From Methylomonas sp. (GTDB lineage Bacteria > Pseudomonadota > Gammaproteobacteria > Methylococcales > Methylomonadaceae): a stretch of DNA of 64,000 bases. A program made the position numbers and the translations under genes. The DNA lies in NCBI RefSeq assembly GCF_023228165.1, contig NZ_JALOBS010000002.1, positions 214,581 to 278,580 on the forward strand, in the 5' to 3' direction. Positions 1 to 8,230 of this stretch are shown in pieces (the first letter of the stretch is position 1; the number at the start of each line of letters is the position of its first letter). The notes below the pieces were generated by a model. That model was not told the DNA's origin. It ran no database searches and worked only from the letters and a program-made list of their open reading frames with translations.

Positions 1-1444
1 TATCCAGCATTCGGGCCAGTTGAACCTGATTCACATCGTGCTGATATTGGCCGACGCCGATGGATTTAGGATCTATTTTCACCAATTCCGCTAGCGGGTC
101 CTGCAAGCGACGGGCGATGGAAACCGCGCCGCGTAAAGACACATCCAAATCCGGAAACTCCTTGGCTGCCAGTTCCGAAGCCGAATACACCGACGCACCC
201 GCCTCGGACACCATGATTTTCTGAATCGGCAGATCTTTATGCTGCTTCATCAAGTCGGCCACCAAATGATCGGTCTCGCGCGACGCCGTGCCATTACCGA
301 TACTCACCAACGAGACTTGGTGCTGTTTTATCAGTCGCGCCAGCACGGAAATTGACTGGTCCCACTGGTTTTTCGGCGCATGCGGATAAATGGTATCGGT
401 CGCCAAAACTTGGCCGGTGGCATCCACTACCGCGACTTTCACCCCTGTACGAATCCCAGGATCGAGGCCCATGGTGGCCTTTTGTCCCGCAGGCGCAGTC
501 AACAGCAAATCGCGTAAATTGCTGGCAAACACCCGGATTGCTTCCAGTTCCGCCGCTTCGCGCAACCGAAGTTTTAAGTCCAGATCTATGCGGGTAAATA
601 CCTTGACTTTCCAGGCAAACCGCGCGGTTTCCGCCAGCCAGGCATCGGCGGGCCGGCTGGTATCATTAACATTCAACCGCTGCGAAACGAATTGAGCGCA
701 CAGCTGGTGCTCTTCCTGATCCAGTTCGGCCGGCTTCAAGGTCAGATTCAGCAAATCTTCATTTCTGCCACGGAATAATGCCAGCGCCCGATGAGAGGGA
801 ATTTTATTGATCGCTTCGCTGTAGTCGAAATAATCCGTGAATTTGGCCGCTTCCGCTTCCTTTCCGCCGACTACGCGGGAATGCAATATACCCTTGCGCC
901 AGATCCGCTCGCGCAATTGCGCCAATAAATCGGCGTCTTCGGAAATCCGCTCCATGATGATTTGTCTGGCGCCATCAAGCGCCGCCGTGGCATCGGCCAC
1001 ACCCATCTCTGCATTGATATATCCGATAGCGGCTTGCTCGGGTATCAGGCCGCGATTCGCCAATATTGCCTCCGCCAAAGGCTCCAGCCCTGCTTCGCGG
1101 GCAATTTGCGCCTTGGTGCGGCGTTTGGGTTTATAGGGAAGATATAAATCTTCCAATAAGGTTTTGGTGTCGGCAGCCAGAATGGCATCCGCCAGTTCTG
1201 GGGTAAGCTTGCCCTGAGAAGCAATGCTATCGAGGATAGTTTTACGCCTGTCGTTGAGTTCGCGTAGGTAGATCAGACGCTCTTCCAACAACCGCAACTG
1301 AGTATCATCAAGTCCGCCCGTCGCCTCTTTCCGATAGCGGGAAATAAAAGGCACGGTAGCACCTTCATCCAGCAAGGCCACGGCCGCGGCTACTTGCTGG
1401 GATTTAACGGAGAGTTCTTCGGCAATACGCTGGATAACGTCCAT
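1..1444 (-). CDS. tex: Tex, S1-type RNA-binding transcription accessory protein (partial, N-terminal part)
   Basis: The minus-strand frame opens with MDVIQRIAEELSV and runs off the left edge after about 481 residues. The N-terminal helical region, which includes a PYKPKRRTKAQIAREAGLEP stretch, is followed by the YqgF/RNase H-like core, recognisable by MGLDPGIRTG and by SIGNGTASRET. This is the standard Tex order. The HhH and S1 domains would lie beyond the edge. Tex binds nucleic acid in the cytoplasm and affects transcription and RNA turnover. The ATG at 1442-1444 is the first start in frame and matches the usual Tex N-terminus. The family call is firm; only the C-terminus is unseen. Confidence 0.93.
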   Translation of the reverse strand, partial: MDVIQRIAEELSVKSQQVAAAVALLDEGATVPFISRYRKEATGGLDDTQLRLLEERLIYLRELNDRRKTILDSIASQGKLTPELADAILAADTKTLLEDLYLPYKPKRRTKAQIAREAGLEPLAEAILANRGLIPEQAAIGYINAEMGVADATAALDGARQIIMERISEDADLLAQLRERIWRKGILHSRVVGGKEAEAAKFTDYFDYSEAINKIPSHRALALFRGRNEDLLNLTLKPAELDQEEHQLCAQFVSQRLNVNDTSRPADAWLAETARFAWKVKVFTRIDLDLKLRLREAAELEAIRVFASNLRDLLLTAPAGQKATMGLDPGIRTGVKVAVVDATGQVLATDTIYPHAPKNQWDQSISVLARLIKQHQVSLVSIGNGTASRETDHLVADLMKQHKDLPIQKIMVSEAGASVYSASELAAKEFPDLDVSLRGAVSIARRLQDPLAELVKIDPKSIGVGQYQHDVNQVQLARMLD

Positions 1445-1557
1445 TTTGTTCAGTTAGGCTAGTTTTTGAAAGGCGTGCATTTTAACAGCACTAAGAATGT
1501 AGAGAGGAATAAGCAGATATTGAAGGGCGAAGAATTAAAAAATTCATCCCCTCCAGA

Positions 1558-1594
1558 CGTAAAAAAGCCACCTCTCGCCGCGGCAAGAGATGGC
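1558..1594 (-). terminator. Rho-independent terminator of the 65-residue membrane peptide gene
   Basis: On the minus strand a GC-rich hairpin (arms about 1584-1594 and 1567-1577, two mismatches, CCGCGG in the loop region) is followed directly by a run of T (1561-1566 read as A on the plus strand). It lies 38 bases past the stop of the small membrane gene. Confidence 0.7.
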
Positions 1595-1631
1595 TAAACT
1601 GATAAGAATTTATTATTATTGTAACTTTTTC

Positions 1632-1829
1632 TTATTCTGCTTGTTTCAGTACGTCGTTGTTGAAGTCTTTGTGTTGTTTCAACACTTGAGCTTCAGCAGC
1701 AGCAGTAGTTTCGCTGCTCATTTGTAAATGTTTGGTTTCGTCTTGTTTCAACAGGAAAACGCCGATGATTGCGATCACAGTTACTGCAATAACTACGGTC
1801 ATGGTGTTATCTTTTTCTTGTTCAGCCAT
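1632..1829 (-). CDS. Small single-pass membrane protein, 65 residues, unknown function
   Basis: The longer frame starts upstream, but the ATG at 1827-1829 has a GAGGAT ribosome site 7 bases before it and gives a sensible protein. It has a charged N-terminus (MAEQEKDNTM), one transmembrane helix at about residues 11-27 (TVVIAVTVIAIIGVFLL), and a polar, alanine- and lysine-rich tail ending DVLKQAE. A terminator follows it, so it looks like a monocistronic gene. I do not recognise the family. The clear ribosome site, membrane segment and terminator argue that it is real. Confidence 0.7.
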   Translation of the reverse strand: MAEQEKDNTMTVVIAVTVIAIIGVFLLKQDETKHLQMSSETTAAAEAQVLKQHKDFNNDVLKQAE

Positions 1830-1939
1830 TTTTAAATCCTCATTTGATTGTTGTAATAATAAAAACCCTAAAAGGGAGCAACTCGAGTTGCATGTCGAAG
1901 TTAGTATTGTTTTTGGTCGACGGGACATTTTTTACACGC

Positions 1940-1966
1940 AATTTTGTTTTGTGTCAAAACAAAATT
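1940..1966. repeat. Perfect 12-bp inverted repeat upstream of the polyphosphate phosphotransferase gene
   Basis: AATTTTGTTTTG (1940-1951) and CAAAACAAAATT (1955-1966) are perfect complements with a TGT loop. It sits in the divergent region between the small membrane gene and the phosphotransferase gene. No T-run follows on either strand, so an operator or 5' UTR element is likelier than a terminator. Confidence 0.6.
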
Positions 1967-2030
1967 TCAAAACGTGTTTTAAATCCGATTGTCCGGTAAA
2001 GTGATAAGCAAAAAACAAGGAGTTTGCATT

Positions 2031-3527
2031 GTGTTTGAAGTCGCCGAATTAGGACACACCGTGGAAAAATCGGTGTACAAAGAAAAATCCGCGCAATTGC
2101 GTACAGAGCTGCTGACAATTCAACACCGCCTTAAAAGCTGCCCGTTTCCGGTTATCGTCATCATATCGGGTGTGGACGGCGGCGGCAAAGGCGAAGTGAT
2201 CAATCGCCTCAATGAGTGGTTCGATCCGCATTACATGCGCACGATTGCGCTGAGCGAACCCACGGATGAAGAACGTGAGCGGCCGAAATTCTGGCGATAC
2301 TGGCGTACGCTACCGGCCAAGGGCACGATTGGGGTGTATGTCGGTTCCTGGTACAGCGACCCCATCGCCCAGCGGGTTTACCAAAAAATCGACGATACCG
2401 TCTTGCAAGCCGAGTTAACCCAAATCAACCAGCTGGAAGAGCTGTTGGCGGACGACGACACGCTGATCATCAAGTGCTGGCTACATCTCAAAAAAGACAT
2501 GCAAGTCAAACGCTTGAAACAGCTAGCCAAAAATCCCGCCACCAACTGGCGGGTCACGGACAAGGACCGCCAGCACCTCGGACTATACGATGACTTTATC
2601 GGGGTGGCCGAAAAGGTTCTCAGCGAAACCAGCAAAGCTTATGCACCCTGGTTAATCGTGGAAGGTTCGGATAACCGTTACAGCAGCCTGACAGTAGGCC
2701 AGCATGTTCTGGAACGCATCCGACAGCATATCCTGCTACATGAAAACATCCTGACCGCATCGGCCCAACAGGAGGAACCGCCGAAAAGCCAAGTCGAACA
2801 GTATAATTTACTGGACGCCTTAGACTTGAGCCTGAAACTGGACAAATCCAGCTACAGAAAACAATTGGAAAAATACCAGGGTAAGCTCAACGAGCTCAGC
2901 CGGCACGCCTTGGCCGCCAAACGATCCAGCATACTGGTGTTCGAAGGCTGGGACGCGGCAGGCAAGGGCGGCGCCATTCGTCGCCTGACCGAGTCCATGG
3001 ACGCCCGGCACTACCAAGTCATCCCCATAGCCGCCCCGACGGACGAAGAGCGCGCCCACCATTACCTCTGGCGTTTCTGGCGGCATATCCCGCGCGCCGG
3101 ACAGGTGACCATTTACGACCGTAGCTGGTATGGCCGGGTTTTGGTCGAACGCGTCGAGGGCATGGCAAAAACCCGTCAGTGGCAGCGCGCCTATTCGGAA
3201 ATCGTCAATTTTGAAGAGGCTATGTTGGCGCACGGCATTGTGATCATGAAATTCTGGCTGCATATCGACCATGATGAACAACTGGCCCGCTTTAAACGCC
3301 GCGAAGAAATCAGCTACAAACAATTCAAGATTACCGAAGAAGACTACCGTAATCGCGAAAAATGGGACGATTACCAAAAAGCCGTCAATGAAATGATTGC
3401 CCGCACCAGTACCAGCAAATCGTCCTGGTTGCTGGTAGAAGCCAACGACAAGTATTATGCCCGCATCAAGGTGATTAAAGCCTATTGCGAATGTCTGGAG
3501 AAAATGCTCGATGAGTCCAATAAATAA
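2031..3527 (+). CDS. pap: Polyphosphate:AMP phosphotransferase (two-domain PPK2 class II)
   Basis: The 498-residue protein holds two tandem PPK2 domains. The first has the P-loop SGVDGGGKGE and the second EGWDAAGKGG. Both carry the matching RPKFWRYWRTLP and YLWRFWRHIP strips and a YxxSWY motif typical of PPK2. Two-domain PPK2 enzymes phosphorylate AMP to ADP with polyphosphate in the cytoplasm. The start is taken as GTG 2031, preceded by AAGGAG at 2018-2023. It gives MFEVAELGHTVEK, the usual Pap N-terminus; an ATG further upstream (1989) lacks support. The 3' end overlaps the next gene by 17 bases, so translation is probably coupled. Confidence 0.92.
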   Translation: MFEVAELGHTVEKSVYKEKSAQLRTELLTIQHRLKSCPFPVIVIISGVDGGGKGEVINRLNEWFDPHYMRTIALSEPTDEERERPKFWRYWRTLPAKGTIGVYVGSWYSDPIAQRVYQKIDDTVLQAELTQINQLEELLADDDTLIIKCWLHLKKDMQVKRLKQLAKNPATNWRVTDKDRQHLGLYDDFIGVAEKVLSETSKAYAPWLIVEGSDNRYSSLTVGQHVLERIRQHILLHENILTASAQQEEPPKSQVEQYNLLDALDLSLKLDKSSYRKQLEKYQGKLNELSRHALAAKRSSILVFEGWDAAGKGGAIRRLTESMDARHYQVIPIAAPTDEERAHHYLWRFWRHIPRAGQVTIYDRSWYGRVLVERVEGMAKTRQWQRAYSEIVNFEEAMLAHGIVIMKFWLHIDHDEQLARFKRREEISYKQFKITEEDYRNREKWDDYQKAVNEMIARTSTSKSSWLLVEANDKYYARIKVIKAYCECLEKMLDESNK

Positions 3528-4395
3528 CGTAGCCTTCTTTATCCCCCGCGCGGTACGAACGCTGGCGATATTATGCAGTTTGACCGGCATCAACGGCTGC
3601 AGCTATTTCGTCAGCTCAGCGACCGGGGATTTTTCCGAACGTCTGAAACAAACCATTCTGGCCCAAAATGATCCGGAAACAGTTGCCGAAGCCTTGCCGG
3701 CCTATCTGTTGATGCTGGAAGCCTCGGCCGCCGGCAACCAGGACGACGAAAGCCTGATGTTCGCAAATGCCAACCTGTACACGGCTTACCTGGGACTGCT
3801 GTCCGACGACCCTATCCGTAAACCCCGACTCAGCCGTAAAGGCCTCGATTTTGCTCTTCGCGGCATTTGTTTGCATAAACAGGATTGGTGCGATCTGCAA
3901 CAACAACCCGTCACCGCCATGCCGGATTTGCTGGCGCTGGCGGAAAATGACGACATCGACAGTCTGTACAGCGTGGCTACCGCCTGGTCAACCTGGATCC
4001 AAGCCAACAAAAGCGACTGGAATGCCATAGCACAGCTGGCGCAAGTCAAACAAATCATGCAAAAAATTATTGAACTGGACGAAACCTACAAGGCAGGTAG
4101 CGCGCATGTTTATCTCGCCGTGATGGAGAGCCTGATACCTGAAACTTTGGGCGGCAAACCCGAGCTTGCCAAACAACATTTCCAACGCGCGCTTGCCTTG
4201 TCGCCCAATAATCTGATGATCAACGTCCTATATGCCAAGCATTACGCGCGCATGATTTTCGATCGGCAGTTGCACGACGCGCTATTAAAAACTACCCTTA
4301 CCGCCCAGGCGACCGCCCCAGGCCTGACGTTGATTAACACGTTGGCGCAACAACAAGCACAACAATTACTCGATAGTGCCAACGATTATTTTTAA
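3511..4395 (+). CDS. TatT-type TRAP transporter T-component lipoprotein (TPR-like)
   Basis: The 294-residue protein has a signal peptide ending in a lipobox (GINGC, Cys about residue 30), followed by an all-helical region of TPR character with LGGKPELAKQHFQRALALSPNN near residues 210-235. This is the pattern of TatT, the periplasmic T component of TPAT-type TRAP transporters. It starts inside the phosphotransferase gene (17-base overlap) and shares one base with the receptor gene (TAATG at 4393-4397). Its context with P, Q and M genes strongly supports the call. TatT proteins are thought to form oligomers that bind the substrate receptor. Confidence 0.85.
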   Translation: MSPINNVAFFIPRAVRTLAILCSLTGINGCSYFVSSATGDFSERLKQTILAQNDPETVAEALPAYLLMLEASAAGNQDDESLMFANANLYTAYLGLLSDDPIRKPRLSRKGLDFALRGICLHKQDWCDLQQQPVTAMPDLLALAENDDIDSLYSVATAWSTWIQANKSDWNAIAQLAQVKQIMQKIIELDETYKAGSAHVYLAVMESLIPETLGGKPELAKQHFQRALALSPNNLMINVLYAKHYARMIFDRQLHDALLKTTLTAQATAPGLTLINTLAQQQAQQLLDSANDYF

Positions 4396-5420
4396 TGAAA
4401 CGCTACCTACCCATGAAACCGAACTTATTCAAATTCCTGGCCTTTGGCCTACTGCTTTTTAGCGGACAAACCGCCTCCGCGCTGACCCTTAAAATTGCCA
4501 CCTTATCGCCGGACGGCTCATACTGGATGCAAAAAATGCGAGCCGGCGGCGAAGAAATCGAAAAACAAACCGGCGGCCGGGTTAGCCTGAAATTTTATCC
4601 CGGCGGGGTGATGGGCGACGACGCCACTGTACTGCGTAAAATGCGCTTGCATCAATTACAAGGCGCGGCGGTTACCAGTGGGGTATTGAACGGTGTTTAC
4701 CCGGATATACAACTTTACAATCTGGTGCTGTTATTCCGCAACGCGCAGGAAGTCGAATATGTCCGGCAAAAAATGGATGCCGAACTGATGCAGGGTATGG
4801 AGCAGCAAGGCATGGTTGCGTTGGGATTCGCCGATGTGGGCTTTGCCTATATGATGTCCACTGTACCGATTCGGACCCTGGCCGATATGCGCAGCCAGAA
4901 AGCCTGGGCTCCGGATGACAACAAAATCGCCGTCAGCGCCCTGCAGGCTTTTGATATTTCCCCGATTCCGCTACCGCTGCGGGATGTATTGATGGGGCTG
5001 CAAACCGGCATGATCAATGTCGTGGCCGGCTCCCCAGTCGGTGCGCTGGCTTTGCAATGGCACAGTAAAATCAAATATGTCACCGACCTGCCCATGCTGT
5101 ATCTTTTTGGGGTACTGGCTATCGATAAACCGGCCTTTGACCAAATCGCCCCCGCAGACCAACAAATCGTCCGCGAAATTATGGCAAGGGTAATTAAGGA
5201 AATCGACCTGCACAGCCGTGAAGATAATGAGCAAGCCATCGCCGCCCTGAAAAATCAGGGTATTCAATTCGTCAAACCCAGCCCGGAAGCAGCGGAAGAA
5301 CTCAGACAAAAAATCGCCGCCACCAACAGCGAGTTTGAGAAAACGGCCGATTTCAGTCCTGAAAAAACAGCGGAACTGCATCGTTATTTGGAAGAATTCA
5401 GAAGCCGGGCCCAGCCCTGA
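4395..5420 (+). CDS. TRAP transporter substrate-binding protein, DctP family (TatP-like)
   Basis: The 341-residue periplasmic receptor has a signal peptide cleaved after about QTASA. The mature start LTLKIATLSPDGSYWMQKM and later GGRVSLKFYPGGVMGDDATVLRKM are hallmarks of DctP-type solute receptors. The ATG at 4395 overlaps the upstream stop; an in-frame ATG at 4413 (MKPNLFKF) would give a more compact signal peptide, so the start is uncertain by six codons. It would deliver a solute to the QM membrane unit. The substrate cannot be told from sequence; T-component TRAP systems are suspected to carry hydrophobic ligands. Confidence 0.9.
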   Translation: MKRYLPMKPNLFKFLAFGLLLFSGQTASALTLKIATLSPDGSYWMQKMRAGGEEIEKQTGGRVSLKFYPGGVMGDDATVLRKMRLHQLQGAAVTSGVLNGVYPDIQLYNLVLLFRNAQEVEYVRQKMDAELMQGMEQQGMVALGFADVGFAYMMSTVPIRTLADMRSQKAWAPDDNKIAVSALQAFDISPIPLPLRDVLMGLQTGMINVVAGSPVGALALQWHSKIKYVTDLPMLYLFGVLAIDKPAFDQIAPADQQIVREIMARVIKEIDLHSREDNEQAIAALKNQGIQFVKPSPEAAEELRQKIAATNSEFEKTADFSPEKTAELHRYLEEFRSRAQP

Positions 5421-5425
5421 TCGTC

Positions 5426-5914
5426 ATGGCCCTACTGAGCAAATCGTACCGCTTTCTTTTAAAAGCGGAAACCCTGCTGCTGGTTACCCTGCTGCTGTCG
5501 CTGATACTGATCGCGGTTACCCAAGTGGTGATGCGCAATGTCGTTGGCGGCGGCTTGCTGTGGGCTGATGCCTACACGCGGATTAGCGTCCTCTGGCTGG
5601 CCATGCTGGGGGCGATGATAGGCAGCCGTCGGCAAAGTCATCTGGCCATCGATGCCTTCGTGCGTTTTCTACCCGCCCGCTGGAAAAACCTCATGGCCCG
5701 ACTGAGCAACGGCATGACGGGTTCGATCTGTTTTGCCGCGACCTGGTTCAGTAGCGATTTTTTAGTGCAGGAGTATCGCTATGCCGATCTGGCCTTCGCC
5801 AACGTTCCCAACTGGTGGTGCGAAGCCATCATCCCGCTGGCTTTTTTCGTCATCGCTTTGCGTTACAGCGTTGCGGCATTCTTGCCTGAAACTCAAACAA
5901 GTTTAGACCCATGA
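5426..5914 (+). CDS. TRAP transporter small membrane subunit, DctQ family
   Basis: The 162-residue protein has four predicted membrane helices (about residues 12-35, 48-64, 88-108 and 130-150). The DctQ signature region is present: RISVLWLAMLGAMIGSRRQSHLAIDAF. It lies between receptor and large-subunit genes, five bases after the former and overlapping the latter by four (ATGA at 5911). It forms the QM complex of the sodium-coupled TRAP importer in the inner membrane. Confidence 0.9.
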   Translation: MALLSKSYRFLLKAETLLLVTLLLSLILIAVTQVVMRNVVGGGLLWADAYTRISVLWLAMLGAMIGSRRQSHLAIDAFVRFLPARWKNLMARLSNGMTGSICFAATWFSSDFLVQEYRYADLAFANVPNWWCEAIIPLAFFVIALRYSVAAFLPETQTSLDP

Positions 5915-7194
5915 CGTTTGCACTCGCCCTACTGCTAGTGGTGATGCTGTTACTGGGCGCGCCGCTATTCGCAGTCATACTCGCAGCGACCATGCTGGGT
6001 TTTTACAGCGCTGGGATAGACTTTACCGTCATTGCCGCTGAATTGTATCGTATCGCCAACACCCCGCTGCTGGTGGCCTTGCCGCTGTTCACCCTGGCCG
6101 GTTACGTGTTATCGGAATGCAACACATCGGAACGCCTACTGCGTCTGACCAGAGCCTGGTTCGGCTGGATGCCGTTTGGGCTGGCGATTATTTCTTTGTT
6201 GACCTGCGCAGCCTTCACCGCCTTTACCGGGGCTTCCGGCGTCACCATTATCGCCTTGGGCGCCCTGCTTTTGCCGGTCCTGGTCAAGGAAGGTTATCAA
6301 TCCAAGTTCAGCCTGGGACTGGTTACCACGTCCGGCAGTTTGGGGCTGTTATTGCCGCCCTCGGTACCGCTGATTTTGTACGGCATTATCGTGCAACAGC
6401 TGGATATCGGCGAAAAATTCACGCTGCCGCAGCTGTTCTTGGCGGGTTTTCTGCCGTGCTTGCTGATGATTGCGTTGTTAATAGCCTGGGCGATATGGGC
6501 TAACCGAGGCGTTAAACTGGATCAAACGCCATTCACTTGGCCCGAGGCGATTGCTTCAATTAAAGCTATCGCCTGGGAACTGCCTTTACCGCTGTTCATC
6601 ATGGTCGGGATTTTCGGCGGTTATCTGGCCATTTCCGAAGTAGCCGCGGCAACCGCTTTATATGTACTGGTGATCGAGGGTTTTATTTACAAGGAAATTC
6701 AACTCGCCAACCTGACGAAAATCATCAGCGATGCCATGCAGATGCTGGGCGGCATTTTGCTGATTCTCGGAGTATCGATGGCCTTTACCAATTACTTGAT
6801 CGACGCCGAAGTACCCATGCATCTGTTCGGATGGGTTAAGGAACATGTCAACGACAAACTCAGTTTTTTACTGTTGTTGAACCTGTTTTTACTGGTATTG
6901 GGCGCTATTTTGGACATTTTTTCGGCCCTGGTAATAGTGGTGCCGCTGATCGTACCGATTGCGGTCAGCTACGGCATACATCCCATACATCTTGGCATCA
7001 TTTTTCTGGCCAACATGCAGATCGGCTATTTGACTCCGCCAGTAGGCATGAACCTGTTCATTGCCAGCTACCGTTTCAACAAGTCCATCACTGAACTTTA
7101 CCAGGCCACCTTGCCCTTCATGCTGATTTTGCTCGTCGCAGTGTTTATCATCACTTATATTCCGTGGCTTAGCTTATGGTTTCTAGCCCCCTGA
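5911..7194 (+). CDS. TRAP transporter large permease, DctM family
   Basis: The 427-residue, very hydrophobic protein has about 12 membrane helices and family strips such as FTAFTGASGVTIIALGALLLPVL, SLGLLLPPSVPLILYGI and QIGYLTPPVGMNLF. These are the ion- and substrate-handling loops of DctM. It is the translocation subunit of the TRAP importer. It starts within the DctQ stop codon, so T, P, Q and M form one coupled unit beginning inside the phosphotransferase gene. Confidence 0.92.
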   Translation: MTFALALLLVVMLLLGAPLFAVILAATMLGFYSAGIDFTVIAAELYRIANTPLLVALPLFTLAGYVLSECNTSERLLRLTRAWFGWMPFGLAIISLLTCAAFTAFTGASGVTIIALGALLLPVLVKEGYQSKFSLGLVTTSGSLGLLLPPSVPLILYGIIVQQLDIGEKFTLPQLFLAGFLPCLLMIALLIAWAIWANRGVKLDQTPFTWPEAIASIKAIAWELPLPLFIMVGIFGGYLAISEVAAATALYVLVIEGFIYKEIQLANLTKIISDAMQMLGGILLILGVSMAFTNYLIDAEVPMHLFGWVKEHVNDKLSFLLLLNLFLLVLGAILDIFSALVIVVPLIVPIAVSYGIHPIHLGIIFLANMQIGYLTPPVGMNLFIASYRFNKSITELYQATLPFMLILLVAVFIITYIPWLSLWFLAP

Positions 7195-7206
7195 GGCTCG
7201 AAAACC

Positions 7207-7569
7207 ATGCTCAAATATTTGCATATTTTCTTGGTGGCCCTGGTTTTTATCAGCTTCACCGGCCGCGTCATTGTTGCCGAGTTCAAACCTAAACTATTAG
7301 CTAAAAACTGGTTGAAATTTACACCGCATTTTATTGATAGTTTACTGCTGCTGACCGGCATAGGGCTGGTCGTTCAAGGCCGATGGCTAAATGCCGATTA
7401 CCACTGGCTTGTTGCTAAAGGTTTGATTTTGGTTGCTTATATTGGCCTGGGCATGTTGAGTATGCGTAGACATGGCCGGCAACGCTGGCTGGCGGCAAGC
7501 GGCGCACTGATATGTTTGGTTTTTATGATTGAAATTGCAGTCAGCAAAAAAATATTTGCTTTTTTTTAA
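7207..7569 (+). CDS. SirB2 family membrane protein
   Basis: The 120-residue protein has four hydrophobic helices. HIFLVALVFISFTGRV near the N-terminus and LPHFIDS-like THPHFIDSLLLLTGIGL-type spacing fit the SirB2 family, usually annotated as invasion gene up-regulators but of unknown biochemical role. It starts 12 bases after the DctM gene, so it may share its transcript. Confidence 0.75.
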   Translation: MLKYLHIFLVALVFISFTGRVIVAEFKPKLLAKNWLKFTPHFIDSLLLLTGIGLVVQGRWLNADYHWLVAKGLILVAYIGLGMLSMRRHGRQRWLAASGALICLVFMIEIAVSKKIFAFF

Positions 7570-7679
7570 TAGCCGTTTTCCAGCGCACAAAAAATACCGC
7601 CAGCCCCTGCCCCCACTGGGCTTAAAGGAATTAAACCCAGCATTTTAGTGGCTAAATGACAACATTTGATGCCCAAAAG

Positions 7680-7720
7680 CCACGAAAAAGATTGCCAAAG
7701 CCACTTTCGTGGGGTAATCT
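7680..7720 (+). promoter_or_regulatory. Interlocking 8-bp helices (pseudoknot or mutually exclusive hairpins) in the RlpA-like leader
   Basis: CCACGAAA (7680-7687) pairs perfectly with TTTCGTGG (7705-7712). AGATTGCC (7689-7696) pairs over all eight positions, with one G-U, with GGTAATCT (7713-7720). The helices interlock. The connecting loops of 1 and 0 bases make full simultaneous formation difficult, so alternation is likely. The element ends 29 bases before the AAGGAGG ribosome site of the RlpA-like gene. I cannot match it to a named RNA family. Confidence 0.45.
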
Positions 7721-7762
7721 CGACACTCCTTTTATCAATTACTTAATGTAAGGAGGTAGAGG

Positions 7763-8164
7763 ATGCGAAAGAGAAACAGGTGGTTGCTTAAAACCATACT
7801 CTCCATTTCGTTGATGTCCTTTTACACATTCAGTCTCGCCAAAGCTGACAGGCCAGACACCGCGAAAACCCGTAAAGCCGGTACCGCGTCTTATTACAAC
7901 GACAAGTATCATGGCCGAACCACCACAAGTGGCGAAACCTATGATAGAAACAGTATGACCGCCGCTCATAATTCTTTACCCTTGGGCACGCGGCTACGAG
8001 TAACCAACCTAAAAAACAATCGTAGCGTGATTGTTAAAGTCAATGACCGGATGCATAGATCCAACAAACGGTTAATTGATTTATCGAAAAAAGCAGCTAA
8101 AGAGCTCGGTTTTATTAAAGCCGGCCTCACGAAGGTAAAAATTGAAATTTTAAAGAGTACTTAA
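7763..8164 (+). CDS. RlpA-like double-psi beta-barrel protein, secreted
   Basis: The 133-residue protein has an N-terminal signal region (about residues 10-28) and then a DPBB domain: GTASYYNDKYHGRTTTSG, MTAAHNSLPLGT and VKVNDR, the core of the RlpA family. RlpA proteins are septal lytic transglycosylases or related cell-wall proteins. This one has no SPOR domain and no lipobox, so it is a minimal secreted member. The start at 7763 is fixed by AAGGAGG at 7750-7756. A strong terminator follows, and the structured leader suggests RNA-level control. Confidence 0.85.
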   Translation: MRKRNRWLLKTILSISLMSFYTFSLAKADRPDTAKTRKAGTASYYNDKYHGRTTTSGETYDRNSMTAAHNSLPLGTRLRVTNLKNNRSVIVKVNDRMHRSNKRLIDLSKKAAKELGFIKAGLTKVKIEILKST

Positions 8165-8184
8165 AGTTTGACTTTTTACCTCAT

Positions 8185-8217
8185 AAAAAAAAGCCCGGCA
8201 TTGCCGGGCTTTTTAGT
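8185..8217. terminator. Bidirectional rho-independent terminator between RlpA-like and BI-1 genes
   Basis: AGCCCGGC (8192-8199) and GCCGGGCT (8203-8210) form an 8-bp GC-rich stem with an ATT loop, flanked by an A-run on the left and a T-run on the right. It works in both directions and separates two convergent genes. Confidence 0.9.
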
Positions 8218-8230
8218 TTAAGCCGTTTGA

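Noticed and set aside
2820..3593. 257-residue minus-strand frame inside the polyphosphate phosphotransferase gene
   Set aside because: It lies antisense to a clearly recognised PPK2 domain and has no motif or ribosome site; it follows from codon bias of the real gene.
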